Positions 1 to 7,297 of a stretch of DNA of 15,445 nt are shown in pieces. Every line of letters starts with the position of its first letter. Position 1 is the first letter of the stretch. The notes under the pieces are model-generated. The model had not been told where the DNA came from. It made no database searches and saw only the letters and a program-made list of their open reading frames with translations. This DNA is from Pseudomonadota bacterium (lineage in GTDB: Bacteria > Pseudomonadota > Gammaproteobacteria > Xanthomonadales > Rhodanobacteraceae). Both the position numbers and the translations under genes were made by a program. The stretch is taken from positions 1 through 15,445 of the forward strand of contig JAEZQS010000284.1 in NCBI GenBank assembly GCA_023412995.1, in the 5' to 3' direction.

Positions 1-46
1 CTACTGGTCCACGATGGACAACCTGATCGTGGGTTCGGCCCAGTAA
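1..46 (+). CDS. 3' end of an unidentified gene (partial)
   Basis: Only the last 14 codons are inside the window. Read in the frame that ends at TAA (44-46) they give YWSTMDNLIVGSAQ. The gene is real rather than chance because a strong rho-independent terminator follows its stop codon by 34 nt. The ending could suit a beta-sandwich or lectin-like domain of a secreted protein, but 14 residues are far too few to name a family. Its start and function lie to the left of the window. Confidence 0.6.
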   Translation, partial: YWSTMDNLIVGSAQ

Positions 47-80
47 GCGTCCACTCCAACTGACAGCTTCATGCTGCAAC

Positions 81-111
81 GAGGCCTCCCTTCGGGGAGG
101 CCTCTTTTTTT
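81..111 (+). terminator. Rho-independent terminator
   Basis: A perfect 10-bp stem, GAGGCCTCCC (81-90) and GGGAGGCCTC (95-104), closes a TTCG tetraloop (91-94) and is followed directly by seven T residues (105-111). This is a textbook intrinsic terminator for the gene ending at 46. On the minus strand the stem is preceded by A residues and lacks a following T run, so it should work mainly in the plus direction. Confidence 0.93.
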
Positions 112-153
112 GTGCGTGCCAGGCACGGGTTCAGCGCCCCACAAAACCCCGCC

Positions 154-413
154 GTAGGAGCGGCGCAGCCGCGACCGCGAAACCGCATATGCGACGAACG
201 CATCGTATTGGCGTCGCGACCGGCCAGCCCGAGGTCGCGCTTGCAGCGCTCCTACGAGAACCCGGCTGTCGTAGGAGCGGCGCAGCTGCGACCGCGAAAC
301 CGCATATGCGACGACACCTTCGAAGGGCAGCGTCGTTGTTGGCGATTCGTGGTCGCGCTTGCAGCGCTCCTATCGACGGCACGGGCTTTCGTACGAGCGG
401 CGCAGCCGCGACC
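154..413. repeat. Cluster of five alternating REP units (REPIN-like)
   Basis: Five copies of a 23-bp sequence alternate in direction. Forward copies (GTAGGAGCGG...CGCGACC) lie at 154-176, 271-293 and 391-413. Reverse copies (GGTCGCG...GCTCCTA[C/T]) lie at 233-255 and 351-373. The forward copies start 117 and 120 bp apart. The first two extend as a 44-bp repeat (154-197 and 271-314, one mismatch) that includes the palindrome CGCATATGCG. Each forward/reverse pair can fold into a long hairpin of about 100 nt. The third forward copy has no partner and its flank has diverged. REP sequences of this type are scattered in many copies between genes of Xanthomonadaceae and are mobilised by REP-associated tyrosine transposases; none is encoded here. 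Confidence 0.88.
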
Positions 414-535
414 GTGAGAGCGCACGCCATGGTGAATGCTCGAGGGGGCCGCGACGGCGCATTCACGCGGCGATGAACGCACCAGGCGGAAACGCGGCGG
501 TCTTGCCGGGCGTGCCACTACGGTGGCAGCGCCGG
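414..535. other. Intergenic DNA after the REP cluster, with two inverted repeats
   Basis: No credible gene was found here. An 8-bp perfect inverted repeat GTGAATGC (432-439) / GCATTCAC (459-466) spans a 19-nt GC-rich loop. A shorter 6-bp hairpin, TGCCAC-tacg-GTGGCA (513-528), lies 7 nt beyond the stop codon of the minus-strand acylase gene and might act as a weak terminator, but neither side has a T run. Confidence 0.4.
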
Positions 536-2938
536 CTACCCGGCGGATGGCTCAAGTACCAGCACCTTCTCCGCGGGCCCAGGCAGGAACGGTGTGGGCC
601 TGCCCGCTGCCCAGTCGGCATGGCCACTGCCGTAATACGGCGAAAGCGGATGACCACTCTGTCCGCCGGACATCATGAAGTACCCGTGCGACTCGTCGCC
701 CGGCGCCACGCCGAACCGCTCGGACGCGCCGAAGTCCGGCGCCTGCACGCGCGGCATGTTGCTGTCGCCCGGCAGCTCCATTGGCGGCATGTCGAGCCAG
801 CGCGCGAACAGCGACGGCAGCCCTCCCGACAACGGATGGGCGATATGGCTGGTGTTGCGTTCACCCCAGGTCCGCTCGGCGAGCCCACCCGGCGCAGCGT
901 CGAGGTCTCCGGCTGCGCTGTCGGCAGCCGCCAGCAGCAACGCGTCCCAGTCCGTCACGCCGGGTGGCAGCAGGTGCGGCGGCCGCGCTTCCAGCAGGAC
1001 CCACACGGCCTGTTCCGCCTGAGGCAGGCGCGGCATCGCGAAAGCGGGAAAGTCGACGCGCACTGCGGCGGCGAAACCCTCCAGCGTGCGTTCGACCACC
1101 TCCGCGCGCCAGGCGCGTACCAGGCGGTAAGCGACCGAGTGGATCGAGGCATGGCCATCCCAGTCGCCGAGAGCCTGCCGCATCGCCTCGCGCAGGGCCG
1201 TGGGCGGGGCACCGGCCAGTGTACGCTCGAGCAACGCCTTCCAGCGCGAAAGGAACAGCGCACGATCATCCAGCTGGATCGCCAGAAGGTCCGCGGGCGT
1301 GAATGCATTGCGCGCCCGCAGCCCGTCACGGATCTGTCCCGCGCGCGCACCAAGGTCATAGCCGCCGTCGCCAAGCCGCGCCAGGGCCTCGCCGTCGACC
1401 TTGCGCTGGTTCGCGCTCCACAGGCGCTGCCCGGGTGGGTTGGCGACGAGTGGATGATCGGCCGGTGCGAGCCAGCCATTCCAGCCGGTCCCGGCCGTCG
1501 ACCAGTCCGCAGGAAGCACGGGATCGAAGCCGCCCGTGCGGCGCGGCAGCCGCCCGGCAATGGTCCATGCAATGGAACCGTCGCGGTCGCCGATGATCAC
1601 GTTCTGCGGCGGGAGGCCGCTCGACTGCGCGATCGCCGCGGCTTCCGTCATGGTGCGCGCGAGTTCCATGCCGGCAAGGCCCAGGTCGATGGCGCCGGGC
1701 TGGTGTGCGGTCCATGCCAGCGCGAGCCGGGTGCCGTCGACGTCGTTGGCGAGTATCGGTCCCCAGCGGGTTTCCTCGATGGCGATCGTTTCGTCCGGCG
1801 CGCCACTGACATGCAGGGTCTCGCTGAAGTGCTGCAGCGGTTGCGGGCCGTCAGCGGCGAGATAGTGCGCCGGATCGGCGGGATCCTTGCGCACGCGCAC
1901 CCAGTCGGTGGTATCGGCGTAGCTGTTGGTGAATCCCCAGGCGATGTGTCCGTTGCTGCCGACCACCACGACGGGCGTGCCGGGCAGCGTCGCGCCGGTG
2001 ACATCGATCGTGCGCGCCGGATCGCGCGGATCGGGATAGACCAGGCGTGCACGGAACCACAGCGATGGCACGCCCAGGTCCAGGTGCATGTCGTCGGCCA
2101 CCAGCGCCGCGCCCCCCGTGAGCGTTCCCGCAACGGCGAAGCTGTTGCTGCCGATCGTTGCGGCGTCAAGCACGCGGGCGGAGGCCGCATCGGGTGCCTG
2201 CAGCAGAGAGGGATCGATCAGCCGCAGGTCCAGTTCGTGCGCCGTGGGCAGGCGCGGCCACGCCATCCGGTCGCCCGCGAGCGGAGCATCCCGGTCGCCA
2301 CCGCGCGCGGTGAGGAATGCATACGCCGCGGGTGGCAGCGCCGCATGCATCCTGGCCAGTGCCAGCTCGCGCGTGTTCTCCTCGTCGTTGAGGGTGAATG
2401 CCATCGCAGCGCCCGCCAGCAGCGTGTCTTCGCTTCGCCACGGCACCGGCGACGTGCGGGTCGCCACGTAGGCGAAGGGGCGCACCCGCAGCGCGGCGAG
2501 GCCTGCATTGACGCCGTCGCGATAGGCGTCTATCGACGCACGCTGGTCTTCCGGCAGGTCCGCGAGCGCCTGCTGTTCGCGCGCGCGCATGCGGTGCATG
2601 CGTGCCCGGCGGTCCACCGGCACGCCGCGCGGCCCGAACAGCTGCGCCAGTTCGCCCGCGGCGCGCCGGCGCATCAGGTCCATCTGGAAGAAGCGCTCCT
2701 GCGCGTGGGCATACCCGAGTGCCCAGGCTGCGTCACGGCGGGTTCGTGCATGGATCGTCACGGTGCCGAGCGCGTCACGCTCCAGCGTCACTGGCGCCCA
2801 CAACCCCGGTGCCTGCGCCGTTCCTTCGTACTTCGGCAGGCTGCCACGCAGGGCAAGCCAGCCGCTTGCGACCACCGCGGCCAGCAATACGACGAGCAGC
2901 AGAAGGAGACGCAGGGCGAGTCGGGGCGGGCGGGGCAT
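536..2938 (-). CDS. Penicillin acylase family protein (Ntn hydrolase), membrane-anchored
   Basis: The 800-residue protein matches the penicillin amidase family (PF01804), periplasmic enzymes that hydrolyse amide bonds in beta-lactam side chains, acyl-homoserine lactones or related acyl amides. Members are made as one precursor that cuts itself into alpha and beta chains, freeing an N-terminal Ser nucleophile. Seen here: a hydrophobic anchor or uncleaved signal at residues 8-31; alpha-chain motifs ALGYAHAQERFFQMDLMRR (73-91); the processing site GSNSFAV with Gly263/Ser264, Ser264 being the expected nucleophile; and the WGFTNSYADTTDW block (334-346). Length and motif order are normal for the family. 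The ATG is followed at once by a basic then hydrophobic stretch, which supports this start, although the ribosome site is weak. It lies 169 bp downstream of parC on the same strand. The substrate cannot be read from sequence; an acyl-homoserine lactone or a peptide-derived acyl amide is as likely as a penicillin. Confidence 0.9.
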   Translation of the reverse strand: MPRPPRLALRLLLLLVVLLAAVVASGWLALRGSLPKYEGTAQAPGLWAPVTLERDALGTVTIHARTRRDAAWALGYAHAQERFFQMDLMRRRAAGELAQLFGPRGVPVDRRARMHRMRAREQQALADLPEDQRASIDAYRDGVNAGLAALRVRPFAYVATRTSPVPWRSEDTLLAGAAMAFTLNDEENTRELALARMHAALPPAAYAFLTARGGDRDAPLAGDRMAWPRLPTAHELDLRLIDPSLLQAPDAASARVLDAATIGSNSFAVAGTLTGGAALVADDMHLDLGVPSLWFRARLVYPDPRDPARTIDVTGATLPGTPVVVVGSNGHIAWGFTNSYADTTDWVRVRKDPADPAHYLAADGPQPLQHFSETLHVSGAPDETIAIEETRWGPILANDVDGTRLALAWTAHQPGAIDLGLAGMELARTMTEAAAIAQSSGLPPQNVIIGDRDGSIAWTIAGRLPRRTGGFDPVLPADWSTAGTGWNGWLAPADHPLVANPPGQRLWSANQRKVDGEALARLGDGGYDLGARAGQIRDGLRARNAFTPADLLAIQLDDRALFLSRWKALLERTLAGAPPTALREAMRQALGDWDGHASIHSVAYRLVRAWRAEVVERTLEGFAAAVRVDFPAFAMPRLPQAEQAVWVLLEARPPHLLPPGVTDWDALLLAAADSAAGDLDAAPGGLAERTWGERNTSHIAHPLSGGLPSLFARWLDMPPMELPGDSNMPRVQAPDFGASERFGVAPGDESHGYFMMSGGQSGHPLSPYYGSGHADWAAGRPTPFLPGPAEKVLVLEPSAG

Positions 2939-2966
2939 CGGCGGCTATCCGGCGCGGGACTGCCGT

Positions 2967-2972
2967 ATCGTA
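2967..2972 (-). promoter_or_regulatory. Possible -10 element for the acylase gene
   Basis: Read on the minus strand the hexamer is TACGAT (4 of 6 matches to TATAAT), 28 nt before the ATG at 2938. This would give a short leader of about 20 nt. No good -35 hexamer sits 17 bp further upstream, so this is a weak candidate. Read-through from parC is the alternative. Confidence 0.22.
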
Positions 2973-3014
2973 GCCGCGGGCGCGACGACCAGGAGATTGC
3001 GGCAGGGCAAGCGG

Positions 3015-3033
3015 GCCAGTCAACCTGACTGGC
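3015..3033 (-). terminator. Hairpin between parC and the acylase gene
   Basis: A perfect 8-bp stem, GCCAGTCA and TGACTGGC around a 3-nt loop, lies 75 nt beyond the parC stop codon. It has no T run on either strand, so it is at best a weak or factor-assisted terminator, or an RNA-stabilising end for the parC message. Confidence 0.3.
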
Positions 3034-3107
3034 GCCGCGAGCGACGGTCGCGCGGCCGCCTTGCAGCGCCCGTGCGGAATGCCGGTGCAGCTGCGCCCGC
3101 GGAATCC

Positions 3108-5339
3108 CTATTCGATCCAGTCGACCCGCTGCAACCCGCGCGGCAGCAGGCTGCCTCGTGCGGCGCGGTGCCCGCCATAGTTGACGAGATCCGGCCACCG
3201 CAGCGTGAGCTTGCGCTGTCCCGCGTGCACCGTCACCTCGCCGGTGCCTTCCGGCACCACCGCGATCCCGGCGACGCGCTCGCCGCCGGCATGCTTCGCC
3301 TTCGGGATTTCGATCAGCTTGTTGCCCTTGCCGCCCTTGTCCAGTTCAGGGAGCTCGGCGACCGAAAACATCAGCAGGTGCCCGGCGTTCGTCACCACCA
3401 CCAGCCGGTCGCGTGCCGTGTCGCCGACCAGCGCAGGTGCCAGCACGTGTGCGCCCGCCCCCACGTTGAGCACCTGCTTGCCGCCTTTCTTGTTGGCGAG
3501 CAGGGCATCGAAGCGGGTCACGAAGCCGTGGCCGGAATCGGTCGCGAGCGCCACGCGCGTTTCCGGATCGGCCATCGTGACGGCGTCGAAGCTGGCGCCC
3601 GGCGGCAGGCTGAAGCGGCCGGTGAGCGGCTCGCCGTTGCCGCGTGCCGAGGGCAGCGTGTGTGCCGGCGCCGAGTAGCTGCGGCCGCTGGAATCGATGA
3701 AGGCCACCTGCTGGGTGGTGCGTCCGCGCACGGCGCCGAGGAAGGCATCGCCGTCGCGGTAGCCGAGCGCCCGCGCATCGATGTCATGGCCCTTGGCCGA
3801 ACGCACCCAGCCCTTGGCCGAAAGCACGACGGTGACCGGTTCGCTGGCGACCAGCGCGGCCTCGTCGAGGGCCTGTGCGACGCTGCGTTCCACCAGCGGC
3901 GAACGGCGATCGTCGCCGTGCACGCGGGCATCCTCGCGCAGTTCCTCCTTGACCAGGGTCTTGAGCTTCGCAGGCGACTTCAGCACCACGGCGATGCGCG
4001 CACGTTCCTCCTCGAGCGCGCCGCGTTCGGCGTTGATCTTCATTTCCTCGAGGCGCGCGAGCTGGCGCAGGCGCGTCTCCAGGATGTAGTCGGCCTGTTC
4101 GCCCGAGAGCGCGAAGCGCGCCATCAGCACGGGTTTCGGCTCGTCTTCGCCGCGCACGATGCGGATGATCTCGTCGAGGTTGAGGTAGGCGATGCGCAGC
4201 CCTTCCAGCAGGTGCAGGCGCCGCTCCAGCTTGTCCAGGCGGAACTCGAGCCGCCGCGTGACCGTGTCCTGGCGGAAGCGCAGCCACTCGACGAGGATCT
4301 GGCGCAGGTTCTTCACCTGCGGCTTGCCGTCAAGGCCGATCATGTTGAGATTGACGCGGTAGCTCTTCTCGAGGTCGGTCGTGGCGAACAGGTGCTGCAT
4401 CACGGTGTCCGCATCGATGCGGTTCGAGCGTGGCATCAGCACGATCCGGATTGGATTCTCGTGGTCCGATTCGTCGCGGATGTCCTCGATCATCGGCAGC
4501 TTCTTTGCCCGCATCTGCGTGGCCACCTGCTCGAGGATGCGCGAGGGCGATACCTGGTAGGGCAGGGCGGTGATCACGAGGTTGGCACCGTCGCGCTGGT
4601 ACACCGCGCGGCAGCGCACCGAGCCGTTGCCGCTGGCGTACATCGCCGCAAGGTCGGCGGCCGGAGTGATGATTTCGGCGGCGGTCGGGTAGTCCGGTCC
4701 GCGCACGTGTTCGCAAAGTTCCTCCAGGCTCGCGGACGGATTCCCCAACAGGTGGATGCACGCGCTGGCGACTTCGCGCAGGTTGTGTGGCGGGATGTCC
4801 GTCGCCATGCCGACGGCAATGCCGGTGGCGCCGTTCAGCAGCACGTGCGGCACGCGAGAGGGCAGCCACGAAGGCTCCTTCAGTCGTCCGTCGAAGTTCG
4901 GTACGAACTCCACCGTGCCCTGGTCGATCTCGGCCAGCAGCAGTTCGGCGAAACGCGACAGGCGCGCTTCGGTGTAGCGCATCGCGGCAAAGGATTTCGG
5001 GTCATCGGTGGAACCGAAGTTGCCCTGGCCGTCGATCAACGGATACCGGTACGAGAACGGCTGCGCCATCAGCACCATGGCTTCATAGCAGGCGCTGTCG
5101 CCATGCGGGTGGAACTTGCCGAGCACCTCGCCGATGGTGCGCGCCGACTTGCTGGGCTTGGCCGCGGCATCGAGGCCGAGCTCGTTCATCGCATGCACGA
5201 TGCGCCGCTGCACCGGCTTGAGCCCATCGCCGATGAAGGGCAGTGCCCGATCGAGCACCACGTACATCGAGTAGTCGAGATAGGCGCGTTCGGCGTAATC
5301 CTTGAGGGGGATCTGTTCGTGCGTGGCCTGCAGGTTCAT
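3108..5339 (-). CDS. parC: DNA topoisomerase IV subunit A
   Basis: ParC pairs with ParE as the A2B2 type II topoisomerase that unlinks daughter chromosomes. The 743-residue length fits (E. coli ParC is 752). The N-terminal breakage-reunion domain shows [14 protein letters not shown] (21-34), the quinolone-target helix [13 protein letters not shown] (77-89) and the active-site Tyr122 in [10 protein letters not shown]. The block [17 protein letters not shown] (171-187) is typical of type IIA A subunits. The C-terminal half from about residue 500 is the beta-pinwheel domain with blades such as [16 protein letters not shown]. It is ParC and not GyrA by overall resemblance, and the GyrA-box (QRRGGKG) was not seen. 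Ser82 and Glu86, equivalent to E. coli Ser80 and Glu84, are the fluoroquinolone-sensitive residues. The ribosome site is weak; a strong leader hairpin lies at 5363-5398. parE is not in the window. Confidence 0.97.
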   Translation of the reverse strand: MNLQATHEQIPLKDYAERAYLDYSMYVVLDRALPFIGDGLKPVQRRIVHAMNELGLDAAAKPSKSARTIGEVLGKFHPHGDSACYEAMVLMAQPFSYRYPLIDGQGNFGSTDDPKSFAAMRYTEARLSRFAELLLAEIDQGTVEFVPNFDGRLKEPSWLPSRVPHVLLNGATGIAVGMATDIPPHNLREVASACIHLLGNPSASLEELCEHVRGPDYPTAAEIITPAADLAAMYASGNGSVRCRAVYQRDGANLVITALPYQVSPSRILEQVATQMRAKKLPMIEDIRDESDHENPIRIVLMPRSNRIDADTVMQHLFATTDLEKSYRVNLNMIGLDGKPQVKNLRQILVEWLRFRQDTVTRRLEFRLDKLERRLHLLEGLRIAYLNLDEIIRIVRGEDEPKPVLMARFALSGEQADYILETRLRQLARLEEMKINAERGALEEERARIAVVLKSPAKLKTLVKEELREDARVHGDDRRSPLVERSVAQALDEAALVASEPVTVVLSAKGWVRSAKGHDIDARALGYRDGDAFLGAVRGRTTQQVAFIDSSGRSYSAPAHTLPSARGNGEPLTGRFSLPPGASFDAVTMADPETRVALATDSGHGFVTRFDALLANKKGGKQVLNVGAGAHVLAPALVGDTARDRLVVVTNAGHLLMFSVAELPELDKGGKGNKLIEIPKAKHAGGERVAGIAVVPEGTGEVTVHAGQRKLTLRWPDLVNYGGHRAARGSLLPRGLQRVDWIE

Positions 5340-5362
5340 TCAGGGCAATTCGGATAGTGGAG

Positions 5363-5398
5363 GGCGGGAAGCGGGGCCTGGCCCCGGCATATCCCGCC
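5363..5398 (-). promoter_or_regulatory. Nested hairpin in the parC upstream leader
   Basis: An outer 7-bp inverted repeat, GGCGGGA (5363-5369) and TCCCGCC (5392-5398), encloses an inner GC-only one, CGGGGC (5372-5377) and GCCCCG (5381-5386). The structure begins 24 nt before the parC start codon. If transcribed it would be a stable leader structure close to the ribosome site. The rest of the 5340-5607 intergenic DNA holds no feature I can support; TATGCT-like hexamers upstream lack a convincing -35 partner. Confidence 0.4.
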
Positions 5399-5607
5399 GA
5401 GCATAACGCGCCGCAGCGCCGCCGAGACGCGCGCAAAGGGAGGCGAGGGACAACGGCGACGGGCCGGGCGCGCACGGGCGAAACCGGCAGCGCCCACCAC
5501 GGACTGGAACAGCGAGCAGCATACCCCGCTCCGCACGCCGTCGATCCCGTGGGCTCCGCTTTCCCCGTGTCAGGCCCTGGTGTCGGCCGTTGCGGGAACC
5601 GCAGCCG

Positions 5608-5877
5608 TCACGCCGGCGCGACCGCCGGGAAGAAGGCGTGTTGCCCGCAGGCGGGACAGGCGATTCGCAGGCGTTCGCTTGCGCTGCTGAAGCCCAGCCA
5701 CTGGTAGTCGTCGCAGGCAATGCAGCGGCCAAACGCGCCGGTCAGCGAGCCATCTTCGGCGCGCTGGAAACTGACGTCATCGAACAGCTCGGCGTGGTCC
5801 ACGGCAACGAGCCCCTGGGTGGCGGACAGGTGAAGAGTGCCGCGCCAGGGGCGGCCGGCAAACATCGCGCCGATCAC
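5608..5877 (-). CDS. Small zinc-ribbon-like protein of unknown function
   Basis: The 89-residue frame ends in TGA and starts at GTG (5875-5877), with an in-frame ATG four codons later (5863-5865) as an alternative; an in-frame stop lies just upstream. Two CxxC pairs are seen, Cys52/Cys55 (RCIACDDYQW) and Cys74/Cys77 (IACPACGQHAFFP), 18 residues apart. This is the spacing of a four-cysteine zinc ribbon. The N-terminal half (residues 11-45) looks like a short beta domain. I do not recognise the family. It is probably cytoplasmic, as no signal or membrane segment is visible. It stands alone, 268 bp upstream of parC on the same strand, and could share its transcript. The ordered cysteines and protein-like composition argue against a chance frame. 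Confidence 0.68.
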   Translation of the reverse strand: MIGAMFAGRPWRGTLHLSATQGLVAVDHAELFDDVSFQRAEDGSLTGAFGRCIACDDYQWLGFSSASERLRIACPACGQHAFFPAVAPA

Positions 5878-6101
5878 CGTCCGTTATTGGCCGATTGGCG
5901 GTTCCCCGCCATCGCCCGGACAGGCTGCGCCAGTGGGTGATGGAAAGAGGAAGCGCGGCCGGCGCGTGCGCAACCAGCAGCACCTGCGCGAGCTGTTGAG
6001 AACGCATGGAAGCGAGGTGGACGTGTGCTGCAGCGGTGACGCACGCCTTTCCGGGCGTCTGGGCGCGCGCGGCAGGGCAGGTGGCATGCTGAGGCGTGCA
6101 C

Positions 6102-6123
6102 GCCCCCGGCCGGAGCCGGGGGC
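6102..6123 (-). terminator. GC-rich hairpin after the disordered-protein gene
   Basis: A perfect 9-bp stem, GCCCCCGGC (6102-6110) and GCCGGGGGC (6115-6123), closes a 4-nt loop. It lies 36 nt beyond the stop codon of the 69-residue gene on the minus strand. No T run follows, so it is a non-canonical terminator or a 3'-end stabiliser. I see nothing else in the intergenic DNA 5878-6159. Confidence 0.42.
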
Positions 6124-6159
6124 CGATCGCGCGATGCAATCCCTTGCGGGCGCCATCAC

Positions 6160-6369
6160 TCAGCGGTGTTGGTTCTCGCGACCTTTGCCGGAGGACGAGC
6201 CCTGGTCCATGCTGCCGCGTCCGCTCTGGCTGCCCTTGTCGCCTTGCTGCTGGCCACCCTGGCGCATGTTTCCCTGGCGCTCGTTGGTGCTGCTGCGGTT
6301 GCCGCCCTCCTGGCGCTGGTTGTTGCCACTGTTTCCTTCCTGTCGCTCGTTGTTGCGGTTGGTCGTCAT
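6160..6369 (-). CDS. Small Gly/Gln/Asn-rich disordered hydrophilic protein
   Basis: The 69-residue protein begins MTTNRNNERQEG and is made almost wholly of N, Q, G, S, R, E and K, with no Cys, Trp, Phe, Tyr, Leu, Ile, Val or Ala. It should be natively unfolded and soluble. Short imprecise repeats recur: NERQEG, NQRQEGG, NERQGN and MRQGGQQQG. A good Shine-Dalgarno sequence, GGAGA, lies about 9 nt before the ATG at 6367-6369; the frame stays open further upstream but that part is arginine-rich noise. It resembles in composition the small hydrophilic stress or desiccation proteins of bacteria (KGG/YciG-like or hydrophilin-like), but no family motif is clear. Function is unknown; a protective role in stress is an inference from composition. 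Confidence 0.72.
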   Translation of the reverse strand: MTTNRNNERQEGNSGNNQRQEGGNRSSTNERQGNMRQGGQQQGDKGSQSGRGSMDQGSSSGKGRENQHR

Positions 6370-6873
6370 GATGCATTTTCTCCGGATTGCCGGCACGCCG
6401 GCGGTGGGTGTGCGCGCCATGCAATCGGCAATGGCGCTGCGCCGGCGATGCGATCGCTCGCATCGCATGGGCCCGGTGCTCCGATGCATACGGTCTGCCA
6501 AGCAGCGCGTCAGCGTTCGACGACCACCCGCGGCGCGGCGAGCGCGCAAGGGCACGCGCAAGGCACGATCGCGGGGCAGCGGGACCGGCGAGTGGGGTAG
6601 GGCCCGGTGGAATTTCCTTCCCCTCGTGTAGCGATTTTCCGCATGGCGGCAGCCATTTCCCCACCCCCGGCCGTGCGGAGCGCAAGGCCGTGGCAGCGCG
6701 CACGCCCTCCGGTGATTTCGCGATGGCTTGCGCACGATCGCCTCGCTGCCGGCGAAGGAGCCGGGGCGCTACTGCCTGACTTGCGCGCGCATGCCGCCGC
6801 GGGATGGTTCAAGGCAGTTCACGCGTGTTCGCGTATTGGGTTGATGACCAGCGCAGCGACGGAGCCACGGGCT
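6370..6873. other. 504-bp divergent intergenic region
   Basis: No credible gene was found between the disordered-protein gene (minus) and the 116-residue gene (plus). It holds a perfect inverted repeat at 6445-6466 (listed separately). On the minus strand a weak CTGACG-17 bp-TATGCA pair lies further upstream of that repeat and might be the promoter of the small gene. No convincing sigma-70 promoter was seen for the plus-strand gene. Long frames that cross the region have the arginine/alanine-rich composition of GC-rich non-coding DNA. Confidence 0.45.
6445..6466. promoter_or_regulatory. Perfect inverted repeat upstream of the disordered-protein gene
   Basis: GCGATGCGA (6445-6453) and TCGCATCGC (6458-6466) are exact inverted copies separated by TCGC. 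The site begins 76 bp before the start codon of the 69-residue gene. It could be an operator for a dimeric regulator or a leader hairpin. No T run follows on either strand. Confidence 0.4.
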
Positions 6874-7224
6874 ATGGACGATACATTCGGGACGGACGGC
6901 ATCGCGGGAGACGCGGCGGAACTGCGGGTCGAGTTGCTGCCTCCTGCGGACTCCGGCGCGCGCTACGTCGAGTTCTTCGTCGGCATGCATGGCGCCCTGC
7001 TGGACGATGCCCCGGGGCTGGGCGATGCGATCGACCTGCTGGCACGCGAGACGCCGACCACCTGTCCCAAGGCAGCGTGGGGTTACGAGCCGGAACAGGG
7101 TCGTGGCTGGATCCAGATTGCCGCAGGTGCCACGGCTGAAGAGCGCTCCGCCGCGGCAGCCGCTTTCGATCGGGACATGCGTCGGCGCGGCTTGGTGCCG
7201 ATCGCGCCCGCCTTCCTGCGCTAG
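6874..7224 (+). CDS. Hypothetical protein, 116 residues
   Basis: I do not recognise this protein. The start at ATG 6874 is preferred because GGAG (6861-6864) precedes it by 9 nt; another in-frame ATG lies at 6844 and the frame is open further up, but that part looks non-coding. The protein MDDTFG...APAFLR is acidic, has no signal peptide or membrane segment, and carries plausible folded segments: a beta strand AELRVELLPP (15-24), ARYVEFFVGMHGALL (29-43), and a helix TAEERSAAAAAFDRDMRRRG (87-106). A single Cys64 is present. It converges on the receiver-EAL gene, leaving 73 bp between stop codons with no clear terminator. Confidence is for a real gene, not for any function. Confidence 0.66.
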   Translation: MDDTFGTDGIAGDAAELRVELLPPADSGARYVEFFVGMHGALLDDAPGLGDAIDLLARETPTTCPKAAWGYEPEQGRGWIQIAAGATAEERSAAAAAFDRDMRRRGLVPIAPAFLR

Positions 7225-7297
7225 CAGCCGGGAACGGGGCTGCGGATGGTGCGGAGGAGTCTCTCAGTCCGGTGACCGGTCGGTTGGCCTGCGGTCG

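Noticed and set aside
154..413. CRISPR array, suggested by repeats at 117-120 bp steps
   Set aside because: The units alternate in direction, the spacing is far too long, and the intervening DNA is itself partly repeated. This is the REP pattern.
359..3028. Long plus-strand frame of 889 codons
   Set aside because: It is antisense to the acylase gene, rich in Arg/His/Gly/Gln without any domain, and results from the high GC of the opposite strand.
3180..5339. GyrA instead of ParC
   Set aside because: Length is 743, no GyrA-box was seen, and the quinolone region reads [25 protein letters not shown] as in ParC.
2589..5357. Long plus-strand frame of 922 codons
   Set aside because: It is antisense to the whole of parC, whose motifs are unambiguous; the plus-strand translation has no recognisable domain.
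6370..6735. 122-codon upstream extension of the disordered protein
   Set aside because: Composition changes abruptly to Arg/Ala/Cys/His-rich noise upstream of Met at 6369, and a good GGAGA site precedes that Met.
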